Below, in pieces: positions 14,052-22,773 of a stretch of 25,554 bases of DNA (its first letter is position 1; every line of letters starts with the position of its first letter). Origin of the DNA: CBFGWV01 sp965652545 (GTDB lineage Bacteria; Pseudomonadota; Gammaproteobacteria; Competibacterales; Competibacteraceae); contig CBFGWV010000034.1 of NCBI GenBank assembly GCA_965652545.1, forward strand, positions 1 to 25,554, written 5' to 3'. The position numbers and the translations under genes were made by a program. The notes beneath the pieces are model-generated. The model did no database searches. It saw only the letters and a program-made list of their open reading frames with translations, and was not told the origin of the DNA.

Positions 14052-16304
14052 ATGCTGAGCAAGGAACTGGAGTTCTCCATCAATGCGGCGTTCCGTGAGG
14101 CGCGGGACCGGCGGCATGAGTTCATGACCGTCGAGCACCTGTTGCTGGCGCTGCTGGACAACCCCTCGGCTGCCGAAGTCCTGCGCGCCTGTGGCGCGGA
14201 CCTCGAGCGCCTGAAGCGCGAACTCCAATCCTTCATTCGTGAGAGCACACCCGTGCTCTCACCCAACGATGCCCGGGAAACCCAGCCGACGCTCGGGTTC
14301 CAGCGGGTGTTGCAGCGCGCGGTACTGCACGTGCAGTCCTCGGGCAAGAAGGAGGTCACCGGCGCTAACGTCTTGGTCGCCATTTTCGGCGAGCAGGAGT
14401 CCCAGGCCGTGTTCCTGCTCAAGCAGCAGGACATCAGTCGGCTGGATGTGGTCAATTACATCTCGCACGGGATTTCAAAGGTCTCCGACGACAACGACGT
14501 GCCGGGGCCCTCGGGCGACGAGGAGGGCGGTAGCGAGCAGGCCGGCAGCAAGCCGCTGGACAATTTCGCGACCAATCTCAACGAGCAGGCCAAGCTCGGG
14601 CGCATCGACCCCTTGATCGGCCGTCGGCACGAAATCGAGCGCACCGTGCAGATACTCTGCCGCCGACGCAAGAACAACCCGCTGTTCGTCGGCGAAGCCG
14701 GTGTCGGCAAAACGGCAATCGCTGAGGGGCTGGCCAAGCTCATCGTCGACGGCGAGGTCCCCGATGTACTGGCTGACGCCACCTTGTATTCCCTCGACCT
14801 GGGTGCACTGGTGGCCGGGACCAAGTATCGCGGCGACTTCGAGAAGCGGCTCAAGGGTGTCTTGGCGCAGCTCAAGAAGGAAAAGCACGCCATGCTGTTC
14901 ATCGATGAGATCCACACCCTCATCGGTGCCGGCGCTGCGTCCGGCGGCGTCATGGACGCCTCGAACCTGATCAAGCCCATGCTGGCCTCCGGCGAGCTCA
15001 AGTGCATCGGATCGACGACCTACCAGGAGTACCGGGGCATCTTCGAGAAGGACCGGGCGCTGGCCCGTCGCTTCCAGAAGATCGACGTGGTCGAGCCGAC
15101 GGTGGACGAGACCGTCCAGATCCTCAAGGGGCTGAAGTCGCGTTTCGAAACCCATCATGCCGTGCGCTATTCGGGCAAGGCCTTGCGTGCGGCGGCGGAG
15201 TTGGCCGCGCGCTACATCAATGACCGCTACCTGCCGGATAAGGCCATCGATGTAATCGACGAGGCCGGTGCCAGCCAGCGCCTGATGGCGCCGTCCAAAC
15301 GCAAGAAGACGATCGGCGTGGGCGATATCGAGACCATCGTGGCGAAGATCGCCCGCATTCCGCCCAAGAGTGTCTCGGTCTCCGACAAAGAGGTGCTGCG
15401 CAATCTGGAACGTGATCTGAAGCTCACGGTTTATGGACAGGACCCGGCCATAGATGTACTGGCCAACGCCATCAAAATGGCACGCTCGGGGTTGGGCAAC
15501 GAGCAGAAGCCGATCGGCTCGTTCCTCTTCGCCGGGCCCACGGGTGTGGGCAAGACCGAGGTCACGCGTCAACTGGCCAATGTGCTGGGCATCGAGCTGG
15601 TCCGCTTCGACATGTCCGAGTACATGGAGCGTCATACCGTATCGCGGTTGATCGGTGCGCCTCCAGGTTATGTCGGCTTCGATCAGGGGGGGTTGCTGAC
15701 GGACGCCATCCTCAAGCACCCCCATGCGGTGTTGCTGCTGGATGAGATCGAGAAGGCTCACCCGGATGTCTTCAACCTGCTGCTTCAGGTCATGGACCAT
15801 GGCACGCTGACGGACAACAACGGCCGCAAGGCGGATTTCCGAAACGTCATTCTGGTGATGACGACCAATGCGGGTGCGCACGAGATGGAGCGCACGGCCA
15901 TTGGCTTTACGACCGCCGACCACTCCAGCGACGGCATGGAGGCGATCAAACGCTTGTTCACGCCAGAGTTCCGCAACCGCCTCGATGCCGTGGTGCAGTT
16001 CCAGGCCTTGGATGCGACGACCATCGCCCATGTGGTCGACAAGTTCATCGTCGAGCTGCAGACGCAATTGGAGTCAAAGGGTGTCGATCTGGAGGTCGAC
16101 GGCGCGGCGCGGCGCTGGCTGGCGGAAAAGGGTCACGACCCAAAGATGGGCGCAAGGCCAATGGCCCGGGTAATCCAGGAAAACATCAAGCGCCTGCTCG
16201 CGGAAGAGCTGCTGTTCGGGCGTTTGGTGGACGGCGGGCACGTACTGGTGACCGTGGAAGACGGAAACCTGACGCTGGATATCGAGGAGGCCGCCGCGGT
16301 GTGA
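14052..16304 (+). CDS. clpA: ClpA, ATPase subunit of the ClpAP protease
   Basis: ClpA is the AAA+ unfoldase that feeds substrates into ClpP. It has 750 aa (E. coli 758). An N-terminal ClpS/substrate-binding domain (about 1-145) is followed by an acidic linker. The D1 ATPase has Walker A GEAGVGKT at 214-221 and Walker B MLFIDE (281-286). The D2 ATPase has GPTGVGKT at 495-502 and LLLDEIEKAHPDVF. The ClpP-docking loop reads IGF in TAIGFTTADH, an accepted variant of IGL. GAGG before the ATG supports the start. A shared terminator separates it from infA. Confidence 0.97.
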   Translation: MLSKELEFSINAAFREARDRRHEFMTVEHLLLALLDNPSAAEVLRACGADLERLKRELQSFIRESTPVLSPNDARETQPTLGFQRVLQRAVLHVQSSGKKEVTGANVLVAIFGEQESQAVFLLKQQDISRLDVVNYISHGISKVSDDNDVPGPSGDEEGGSEQAGSKPLDNFATNLNEQAKLGRIDPLIGRRHEIERTVQILCRRRKNNPLFVGEAGVGKTAIAEGLAKLIVDGEVPDVLADATLYSLDLGALVAGTKYRGDFEKRLKGVLAQLKKEKHAMLFIDEIHTLIGAGAASGGVMDASNLIKPMLASGELKCIGSTTYQEYRGIFEKDRALARRFQKIDVVEPTVDETVQILKGLKSRFETHHAVRYSGKALRAAAELAARYINDRYLPDKAIDVIDEAGASQRLMAPSKRKKTIGVGDIETIVAKIARIPPKSVSVSDKEVLRNLERDLKLTVYGQDPAIDVLANAIKMARSGLGNEQKPIGSFLFAGPTGVGKTEVTRQLANVLGIELVRFDMSEYMERHTVSRLIGAPPGYVGFDQGGLLTDAILKHPHAVLLLDEIEKAHPDVFNLLLQVMDHGTLTDNNGRKADFRNVILVMTTNAGAHEMERTAIGFTTADHSSDGMEAIKRLFTPEFRNRLDAVVQFQALDATTIAHVVDKFIVELQTQLESKGVDLEVDGAARRWLAEKGHDPKMGARPMARVIQENIKRLLAEELLFGRLVDGGHVLVTVEDGNLTLDIEEAAAV

Positions 16305-16329
16305 GGCCGGGGAGGCGAGGGCTTCGAGC

Positions 16330-16353
16330 ACGGGCGCCTTCTGGCGCCCGTTT
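16330..16353. terminator. Bidirectional terminator between clpA and infA
   Basis: There is a perfect 9-base stem ACGGGCGCC / GGCGCCCGT with a TTCT loop, followed by a short T-run on the plus strand. It sits 25 bases after the clpA stop and 6 bases from the infA stop, so it can serve both convergent units. The T-run is short, and the infA side has no clear U-tract. Confidence 0.75.
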
Positions 16354-16356
16354 CAC

Positions 16357-16575
16357 TTATCGGCCGCGATAGACGATGCGGGCCTTGGAGAGGTCGTATG
16401 GGGTCAGTTCGACTTTGACCTTGTCGCCAGTGAGAATACGGATGTAGTGCTTGCGCATACGTCCCGAGATGTGCGCCGTCACCACATGCCCGTTCTCCAG
16501 TTCCACGCGGAACATGGTATTGGGCAGGGTCTCCACGACGGTGCCTTCCATCTCGATATGGTCTTCTTTGGACAT
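16357..16575 (-). CDS. infA: Translation initiation factor IF-1
   Basis: IF-1 occupies the ribosomal A site during initiation. This protein has 72 aa, the family length, and is an almost canonical OB-fold sequence from MSKEDHIEMEGTVVE to ARIVYRGR. The start at 16575 gives the exact family N-terminus. A longer in-frame extension upstream is not supported. It follows bpt on the minus strand after 59 bases. A bpt-infA-clpA neighbourhood is also known from Pseudomonas. Confidence 0.98.
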   Translation of the reverse strand: MSKEDHIEMEGTVVETLPNTMFRVELENGHVVTAHISGRMRKHYIRILTGDKVKVELTPYDLSKARIVYRGR

Positions 16576-16634
16576 GCGCAACCTGTGACTGGCCAAAAAC
16601 AAGCCCACAAGTATACGACCGCAGCGCAAAGCCT

Positions 16635-17363
16635 TCAATCGACGATGAGATCGGCCCAACGCTCGCCATTGAAGGCCTGGGCAGGGCGGAAGCGCACTTT
16701 GTAGTCCATCTTGGCGGATCCGTGTACCCAGTAGCCCAGATACACCCAGGGAACGCCCTCTTCGCGGGCGTGTTCGATCTGCCAGAGAATGACGTAGGTG
16801 CCCAGGCCGCGTACCGGATGGTCGGGGTCGAAGCAGGTGTATACGGCGGATAAACCATCGTCCAGCCGATCCATGACGGCCAGTGCCAACAGGCGATTGT
16901 CCGCGTCACGAAACTCTGCAAAGCGGGTGTGGCTCCAGATGCTGTCCACGAACCCCATGTACTGCTCCGGACTGGTCCGGTCCATGCCGCCGCCGGCATG
17001 CCGGCTCGCCAGATAGCGTGAGAACAACTGGTAGTGCGCAGCGTCGAAGCGCGGTGCGACCAGGCGAATACGCAGGTCGGCGTTGATTCGCAGGTTGCGG
17101 CGCTGGCTTCGATTCGGCGTAAAGGCTTCGGCATTGACGCGTAGCGAACGGCAGGCACGGCAATGGTCGCACTCGGGCCGGTACACGTAGCCGCCGCTGC
17201 GGCGGAAGCCCAGCTTCGACAGCCGGTTATAGAGGCTCTGGTCCACCTCCTCGGGGTCGGCAATCAGGTTGCGTGCCGAGCGACCCGGCAAATAGCCGCA
17301 GGGATGGTCGATGGTCAGAAACAGCCGTAAACCTGGCTCGGTTTCCCTCGCGCGGCGGGTCAT
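16635..17363 (-). CDS. bpt: Aspartate/glutamate leucyltransferase (ATE family)
   Basis: Bpt moves leucine from Leu-tRNA to proteins with N-terminal Asp or Glu, making them ClpS substrates. The 242-aa protein begins with the diagnostic block PCGYLPGRSARNLI (21-34). It has clustered cysteines at C22, C65, C68 and C71, a CxxCxxC-like arrangement related to the N-terminal cysteine domain of eukaryotic ATE1. The C-terminal GNAT-like half contains YLGYWVHGSAKMDYK (about 208-222). ATG 17363 overlaps the aat stop by 4 bases (ATGA), and a longer in-frame reading would overlap aat extensively. Expression is probably coupled to aat. Confidence 0.95.
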   Translation of the reverse strand: MTRRARETEPGLRLFLTIDHPCGYLPGRSARNLIADPEEVDQSLYNRLSKLGFRRSGGYVYRPECDHCRACRSLRVNAEAFTPNRSQRRNLRINADLRIRLVAPRFDAAHYQLFSRYLASRHAGGGMDRTSPEQYMGFVDSIWSHTRFAEFRDADNRLLALAVMDRLDDGLSAVYTCFDPDHPVRGLGTYVILWQIEHAREEGVPWVYLGYWVHGSAKMDYKVRFRPAQAFNGERWADLIVD

Positions 17364-18079
17364 GTCGGGGTCTCCAGGTCGTCGGCCAAGGACCACGGGC
17401 CAGGCATGCCGGGGGTGCCGCAGTGCGTCTCCAAAACCGACAGAAACGCATCGCGGGAGATGCACCGCGCGCCCATCCGACGCAGGTGCGGGGTATCCAT
17501 CTGGCAGTCGATCAGGGCGAAACCCCACCGCGCCAGTTGCCTGCACAGCGCCACCAATGCAACTTTGGAGGCATCCGGCGCGCGGCTGAACATGGATTCT
17601 CCGAAGAACACCTTACCTACGGCCACACCGTACAGGCCACCGACCAGCACGCCGTCGGCATAGGCCTCGACCGAGTGTGCGTGGCCTAGATGGTAAAGTC
17701 GGTTGTACGCCGCGCGCATGGCCGGTGTGATCCATGTCTCGTCGGTGTCGCTACGTGGCCCGGCACAGGCACGGATGACGGCATCGAACGTCGTGTCCAT
17801 TCGCAGCCGAAAGGGTTGCTGACGCAATCGCTTCGCCAGGCTGCGGCCGATGTGGATGGCCGAGGGCTCCAGTACGGTGCGCGGGTCGGGGCTCCACCAC
17901 AGGATCGGCTGGCCTTGGCCGTACCAGGGGAATATCCCCGCCCGATAGGCGCGCATCAGACGCCGCGACGACAGGCATCCGCCGGCCGCCAGCAGGCCGT
18001 TGGGCTCGCGCAAGGCCATGGACGCCTGTGGGAAAGGCGCTGTCGGGTTCTCCGGGTCCAACCACACCAACCGACTCAC
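17360..18079 (-). CDS. aat: Leucyl/phenylalanyl-tRNA-protein transferase
   Basis: Aat adds Leu or Phe from aminoacyl-tRNA to proteins with N-terminal Arg or Lys, creating primary N-degrons. The 239-aa protein has FPQASMALREPNGLLAAGG near the N-terminus and YRAGIFPWY (45-53). Further family blocks are WWSPDPR, the GLYGVAVGKVFFGESMFS core and DCQMDTPHLRRMGA. It starts with GTG, and this codon overlaps the stop of the upstream FemAB-like gene (GTGA). Its own stop overlaps the bpt start. The three genes thus look like one translationally coupled unit. Confidence 0.97.
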   Translation of the reverse strand: MSRLVWLDPENPTAPFPQASMALREPNGLLAAGGCLSSRRLMRAYRAGIFPWYGQGQPILWWSPDPRTVLEPSAIHIGRSLAKRLRQQPFRLRMDTTFDAVIRACAGPRSDTDETWITPAMRAAYNRLYHLGHAHSVEAYADGVLVGGLYGVAVGKVFFGESMFSRAPDASKVALVALCRQLARWGFALIDCQMDTPHLRRMGARCISRDAFLSVLETHCGTPGMPGPWSLADDLETPT

Positions 18080-19221
18080 GATATCGCCCCGTCACGAAAC
18101 GGCGTATGGCGCCGACAGTCCTCGGCGTATGCTTCAATCATAGGTGTTTCACGGGCGAGAAACCCCTCGATCGCGGGGCGGAAGCCGTCATCGACCACCC
18201 AATGCGCGGAGCGGGTGATCGTGGGCAGGAACCCCCGCGGAATCTTGTGCTCACCCTGGGCGCCAGGCTCGAACAACCGCAGTCCATGACGTATGCAATA
18301 GTCGATGCCCTGGTAGTAGCAGGCTTCGAAATGCAACCCATCGTAGCTGCGCCGGCAGCCCCAGTGACGGCCATAAAGAGCGGTATCGCTGCGGAAGCTC
18401 AGCGCCGCAGCGACGGTTTCGTTGCCGTCGATCGCCGTCACCAGCACCACCCGCGATCCCATTGTCCGGGCAACGGCCTCGAAGAACTCCTGCGTGAGGG
18501 TAGGAAAGCCTCCGAGACGCTCGAAGGTGTCGCAATAGAACGCATGGAACTGGACCCAGTCGGCATTAAGGGTCTCGTCACCATGACGTATCGCCAAGCG
18601 GATGCCGGCATCCTCGACTTGACGCCGTTCGCGGCGGATGTTCTTGCGCTTTTTAGTGGTCAGCGCCGCGAGAAATGCATCGAAGTCCGCGTACCCGGCA
18701 TTGGTCCAGTGAAACTGGCAGCCGAGCCGGATCGCCGGCCCGGCCGCGCGCAGACTGTGGCTTTCGTCTTCGGTCGGGAACAGCCAATGAACCGACGAGC
18801 AGCCCGAACGCTCTGCCAGCTTGATTGCGCCGGCGATCAGTGCGTGCCTGACTGTTGCGGCATCGGCCTGCGGTGCCACCAGCAGGCGGTTGCCGGTTAC
18901 CGGTGTGAAGGGTATCGACGAGACCAGCTTGGGGTAGTAGGCCAGACCATGGCGCCGATAGGCATCGGCCCACGACCAGTCGAAGACGAATTCGCCGTAG
19001 GAGTTGGTCTTGACATACAACGGCGTTGCCCCGATCAGCCGGCCGGAATCGTCCAGACACAGAAGGTGCCGGGGCAGCCACCCGGTGCGCTCGCCGAGGC
19101 AATCGTGGGCCTCCAGCGCGTGGAGAAATGCATGATCGAGGAATGGGTGCCGGTCGGGTACCAACGCATTCCAGTCCTGGGCATCGACGTCGTGGATCGC
19201 TGGAATGACTTCGAGCTTCAT
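18076..19221 (-). CDS. FemAB-like GNAT-fold protein (COG3146, DUF482)
   Basis: This 381-aa protein of the peptidogalycan biosynthesis/FemAB_like family (PF04339) shows typical blocks: HPFLDHAFLHALE (25-37), the pair SYGEFVFDWSWADAY and YYPKLVSSIPFTPVTG, and VHWLFPTEDE. Later blocks are FHWTNAGYADFDAFLAALTTKKRKNIRR without gaps, HFEACYYQGI and FEPGAQGEHKIPRGF. The function has not been shown for this family. The fold is the double-GNAT type shared with FemX-type aminoacyl-tRNA transferases. A GGGAA precedes ATG 19221. It is coupled to aat by a 4-base overlap. In Pseudomonas trxB occupies the place beside aat. Confidence 0.85.
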   Translation of the reverse strand: MKLEVIPAIHDVDAQDWNALVPDRHPFLDHAFLHALEAHDCLGERTGWLPRHLLCLDDSGRLIGATPLYVKTNSYGEFVFDWSWADAYRRHGLAYYPKLVSSIPFTPVTGNRLLVAPQADAATVRHALIAGAIKLAERSGCSSVHWLFPTEDESHSLRAAGPAIRLGCQFHWTNAGYADFDAFLAALTTKKRKNIRRERRQVEDAGIRLAIRHGDETLNADWVQFHAFYCDTFERLGGFPTLTQEFFEAVARTMGSRVVLVTAIDGNETVAAALSFRSDTALYGRHWGCRRSYDGLHFEACYYQGIDYCIRHGLRLFEPGAQGEHKIPRGFLPTITRSAHWVVDDGFRPAIEGFLARETPMIEAYAEDCRRHTPFRDGAIS

Positions 19222-19441
19222 GGATTCCCGTGTTGTGGGTTGCTGTTGGGCGACGGATGAGCGTGTCCGCGATTTAGGCGCTCCCGGTTTTCGATCGGGC
19301 GGGCCCAGTGTGGTTCAGCGCCCGGTCACCGCCGGCGCACCAGTGTAAGCCACGGTCCCGAAGCGGCGACAGTCCGGGACAGAAGGCCGGCAGACGCGAT
19401 AAAGTAGCCGGCTGTGGGGATCATCATGAGGACCGTTCGTT
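19222..19441. other. Divergent intergenic region upstream of ftsK
   Basis: This 220-base gap separates the leftward FemAB-like unit from rightward ftsK. I see no ORF. A weak ftsK promoter is possible: GGGACA, 18 bases, TAAAGT just before 19420. It lies inside a GCCGGC/GCCGGC inverted repeat. GAGGA (19428-19432) is the ribosome binding site for the ftsK TTG start. No confident promoter was found for the leftward genes. Confidence 0.3.
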
Positions 19442-22150
19442 TTGGCGCAAGCGCGAAAGAAATCCGACACCGCTCTTCGGTTCAACCTCGGTCGGCACGC
19501 TCGCATCCTGGTGCGTGAAGCGGGCTTTCTGACGGTGTTGGCGCTGGCGGTGTTTCTGGTCCTGGCGCTGATGACCTACCACCCGCTGGATCCGGCATGG
19601 ACGCACACGGGCGCCGACGGCGGTGTACGCAATCTCACCGGTGTCAGCGGCGCGTTGTTCGCCGACGTGACCCTATATTTCCTGGGCCGTTCGGCCTATC
19701 TGATCCCCTTGTTGATCGCGTTTGCCGGTTGGCGGCTGTTCCGCCGCGAGGCGATCACCGCGCTGGACCCGGAAGTAGTGCTGCTGCGCACCCTGGGTGT
19801 CGTCGCCATGCTCGGAACCGCGGCGGCGCTGCTGTCACGCTATTACCCCTTGTCTCACCCGATGAACACCAGCCTGGGCGGCGATCTGCTCGGTGCCGGC
19901 GGCGTGCTGGGCGATGGGGTAGGGGGGGCGATCACCACCGCATTCGGTTACATACCCGGCATGTTGTTCCTGTTCGGCCTCCTGGGTGCCGGTACTACAC
20001 TGGCCACGGGCCTGGGGTGGAGCCAGGTACTGGAAGGCCTCGGGCGCAGTTTGCTATGGGCGTTTGGCCAGGTGACCGCCTTGTTCGCCGGTCTCGGCAG
20101 CCTGGCGGCGCGGGCACCGCAACGCGTCGCGCGGGCAATGAAGCCGGTCGCCGCCGGGCCCGAACTCGACGATGACACGGACGCCGATACCCAGGAGCCG
20201 AAGCGCTCCGGCCGGAGCCCGGCAAAGCGCAAGCTGCGTATCGGTCCGGTGGTCGATGAAAACAGCGTTGAGGCACCGTGGCCGGAACCGGCTGCTCCTC
20301 GCGGCAGCCGACAAGAGCCAAGTGTGGCCGAGGCCTTTACCGAGACACCACCGATCGAGCCCACACTGTGGGCGGACGATGAGCCAGGCGCGGGGACCGA
20401 TCTGACGGCGGATCTGCCCGATGACGACGAGCCGCTGCCCGACAACGATTGGCAACCCTCGCCGGTCGCGTTGCGTGAGACGCTGGTGCCGCCACCGCGT
20501 GCACCGATTGCGCCCGCGCCGGCGGATGAGCGCTCCCCCTGGGACGATGTGCTCGACAGCCGCCCTGCCGCACCGGTGGTGCGCCCTGCGTCGCCCCCGG
20601 CACCGAAGCCGCCGTTGGTCGCCGCGGCGCAGCGCCTCCCGCTGGGCGCCATTCCCGGCCTGGAACTGCTGGACCGGGCGCCGGAAGGGCATATGGCCTA
20701 TGCGCCGGAGGTCCTTGAAGAAATGTCCCGCCATGTCGAGGTGTTGCTCAAGCACTTCGGCGTGGATGTCACCGTCGTGGCGGTCGAGCCGGGGCCTGTG
20801 ATCACCCGCTTCGAGCTCGACCCCGCGCCCGGCGTCAAAGTCAGCCAGATCAGCAACCTGGCCAAAGACCTGGCGAGAGGGCTCTCGGTCATCAGCGTGC
20901 GCGTGGTGGAGGTCATACCCGGCAAGTCCGTGGTCGGCCTGGAAATCCCCAACCAGCGGCGCGAGATCGTCTATCTGGCCGATGTCATCTCGTCCGAGGC
21001 CTACCGCAGCGCCGCCTCGCCGACCACCTTGGCACTGGGCAAGGACATCGGCGGTCGCCCTGTCGTCGCCAACCTGTCGAAGATGCCGCATCTGCTGGTC
21101 GCCGGTACCACCGGCTCGGGCAAATCGGTGGCCATCAACGCCATGTTGCTGAGCCTGTTGTACAAGGCCACGCCCGATCAGGTCCGGCTCATCCTGGTGG
21201 ACCCGAAGATGCTGGAGCTGTCCGTCTACGAGGACATTCCCCATCTGCTGGCACCGGTGGTCACCGACATGAAGGAGGCGGCCAACGCCTTGCGCTGGTG
21301 TGTCGGCGAGATGGAGCGGCGCTATCGGCTCATGGCCGCCCTCAAGGTGCGCAACATCGCCGGCTTCAACCGCATGGTGACCGATGCCATCGAGGCTGGC
21401 GCACCGATGCCCGACCCTTTGTACCGGCCTGAGGACGCCTTCGACCCCGAAGCCCCTGTGCCTGGCCTCGAACCGCTGCCGTTCATCGTCGTGGTCATCG
21501 ACGAGTTGGCCGACATGATGATGATCGTCGGCAAGAAGGTGGAGGAGTTGATCGCGCGCCTGGCGCAGAAGGCCCGTGCTTCGGGTATCCATCTGATACT
21601 CGCGACCCAACGCCCGTCGGTGGATGTGATCACCGGCCTCATCAAGGCGAACATCCCCACGCGAATCGCGTTCCAAGTGTCCTCGAAGGTGGACTCGCGC
21701 ACCATCCTTGACCAGATGGGTGCCGAGCAGCTCCTGGGCCATGGCGACATGCTCTACCTGCCGCCGGGGACTGGCTTCCCGCACCGTGTGCACGGTGCCT
21801 TCGTGGACGATCACGAGGTCAATCAGGTCGTGGCTTTCCTCAAGCAGACCGGTCGCCCCCAATACCTCGACGACATTCTGGAGGAGCCTACCGAGGGTAT
21901 TCCCGGCCTGTCGGCGGAAGCCAGCGGTGTAGTCGATGTCGACAGCGAAGCCGACCCTTTGTACGACCAGGCGGTACGTATCGTCACCGAAAGCCGTCGG
22001 GCATCCATCTCCGGGGTGCAGCGCCGGTTGAAGATCGGCTACAACCGTGCCGCGCGCATGATCGAAGACATGGAGCGTGCCGGCATCGTGGGTACGCTGC
22101 AATCCAATGGCAACCGGGAAGTCCTGGCCCCGCCGCCGCCTGGAGACTGA
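19442..22150 (+). CDS. ftsK: DNA translocase FtsK
   Basis: FtsK is a septal membrane protein that pumps DNA during division and activates XerCD at dif. The 902-aa protein has N-terminal membrane segments (about 27-46, 72-98, 115-132 and 150-190). A Pro/Ala/Asp-rich linker (about 230-430) precedes the motor, with Walker A GTTGSGKS at 555-562 and Walker B ending at D687 in VVVIDE. The C-terminal gamma winged helix (about 835-895) includes SGVQRRLKIGYNRAARMIE. The start is TTG, with GAGGA 9 bases upstream; the nearby ATG codons are out of frame. It is shorter than E. coli FtsK (1329 aa) because the linker is short, as in many species. Confidence 0.96.
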   Translation: MAQARKKSDTALRFNLGRHARILVREAGFLTVLALAVFLVLALMTYHPLDPAWTHTGADGGVRNLTGVSGALFADVTLYFLGRSAYLIPLLIAFAGWRLFRREAITALDPEVVLLRTLGVVAMLGTAAALLSRYYPLSHPMNTSLGGDLLGAGGVLGDGVGGAITTAFGYIPGMLFLFGLLGAGTTLATGLGWSQVLEGLGRSLLWAFGQVTALFAGLGSLAARAPQRVARAMKPVAAGPELDDDTDADTQEPKRSGRSPAKRKLRIGPVVDENSVEAPWPEPAAPRGSRQEPSVAEAFTETPPIEPTLWADDEPGAGTDLTADLPDDDEPLPDNDWQPSPVALRETLVPPPRAPIAPAPADERSPWDDVLDSRPAAPVVRPASPPAPKPPLVAAAQRLPLGAIPGLELLDRAPEGHMAYAPEVLEEMSRHVEVLLKHFGVDVTVVAVEPGPVITRFELDPAPGVKVSQISNLAKDLARGLSVISVRVVEVIPGKSVVGLEIPNQRREIVYLADVISSEAYRSAASPTTLALGKDIGGRPVVANLSKMPHLLVAGTTGSGKSVAINAMLLSLLYKATPDQVRLILVDPKMLELSVYEDIPHLLAPVVTDMKEAANALRWCVGEMERRYRLMAALKVRNIAGFNRMVTDAIEAGAPMPDPLYRPEDAFDPEAPVPGLEPLPFIVVVIDELADMMMIVGKKVEELIARLAQKARASGIHLILATQRPSVDVITGLIKANIPTRIAFQVSSKVDSRTILDQMGAEQLLGHGDMLYLPPGTGFPHRVHGAFVDDHEVNQVVAFLKQTGRPQYLDDILEEPTEGIPGLSAEASGVVDVDSEADPLYDQAVRIVTESRRASISGVQRRLKIGYNRAARMIEDMERAGIVGTLQSNGNREVLAPPPPGD

Positions 22151-22167
22151 CTGTGAGGACGACGACA

Positions 22168-22773
22168 ATGAAGCGAGTGCTCCTAGCCTGCACCCTCTGT
22201 TTGACGGTACTCGCCGCCCATGCGGCGCCGACGCTGCCCGAGCGCTACTTTGCCGAACTCAAGGCCATCGAGGCGGACTTCACCCAGACCGTGTACGACG
22301 CGGACGACTCTGTGGTCGAGACCTCCAGCGGCACCATGAGCCTGGCCAAACCCGGCTTGTTCCGCTGGGACTACGAGACGCCGTTTCCGCAGCTCATCGT
22401 CGGCGATGGCCAGAAGGTCTGGCACTACGACCCCGAACTGGCCCAGGTGACTGTCAAGGGGATGGACGAGGTTCTGGCGCAGGCGCCAACGGCCTTGCTG
22501 AACGGGGACGCGCCCTTGGGTGAGAGCTTTGCGATCGAGGCGCAGGGCGATGAGGGCGGTTTGTCCTGGTTCCGGCTCACCCCGCGGGACGATGAGCTCT
22601 CGCCCTTGCGGATCGCCTTCGATAATGACGACCAACTGGCGGCGCTCGAACTTTCCGATGCCCTGGGCCAGCGCACACGGCTGGATTTCACCGCCGTTCA
22701 ACCCTTATCGAGCGTACCGGCAGGGCGTTTCGCCTTTGAGCCGCCGGCAGGCACGGATGTGATCGGCGGTTGA
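22168..22773 (+). CDS. lolA: Outer-membrane lipoprotein carrier protein LolA
   Basis: LolA carries lipoproteins across the periplasm from LolCDE to LolB. The 201-aa precursor has a signal peptide with probable cleavage after AHA (residue 19). The mature N-terminus has the family pattern LKAIEADFTQTVYD, then SSGTMSLAKPGLFRWDYETPFPQ and a GDGQKVWHYDPELAQVTV block. ATG 22168 is preferred to GTG 22153 because GAGGA lies 9 bases upstream and the signal peptide is then normal. It starts 17 bases after ftsK, and its stop overlaps the rarA start. Confidence 0.95.
   Translation: MKRVLLACTLCLTVLAAHAAPTLPERYFAELKAIEADFTQTVYDADDSVVETSSGTMSLAKPGLFRWDYETPFPQLIVGDGQKVWHYDPELAQVTVKGMDEVLAQAPTALLNGDAPLGESFAIEAQGDEGGLSWFRLTPRDDELSPLRIAFDNDDQLAALELSDALGQRTRLDFTAVQPLSSVPAGRFAFEPPAGTDVIGG

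Noticed and set aside
14475..16067. A 530-codon open frame on the minus strand inside clpA
   Set aside because: It mirrors the clpA codon pattern. Both Walker motifs and family length support clpA only.
18028..19260. A 410-codon plus-strand frame opposite the FemAB-like gene
   Set aside because: The minus-strand protein has clear PF04339 blocks and 4-base coupling to aat. The plus frame has no recognisable domain.
20054..22168. A 704-codon open frame on the minus strand opposite ftsK
   Set aside because: ftsK has all motor motifs on the plus strand. The antisense frame is a by-product of high GC codon use and shows no recognisable domain.
22168..22200. LLAC in the LolA signal peptide as a lipobox
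   Set aside because: The cysteine is at residue 8, too close to the N-terminus for a lipoprotein signal. LolA is a soluble periplasmic carrier with a normal AHA cleavage site.
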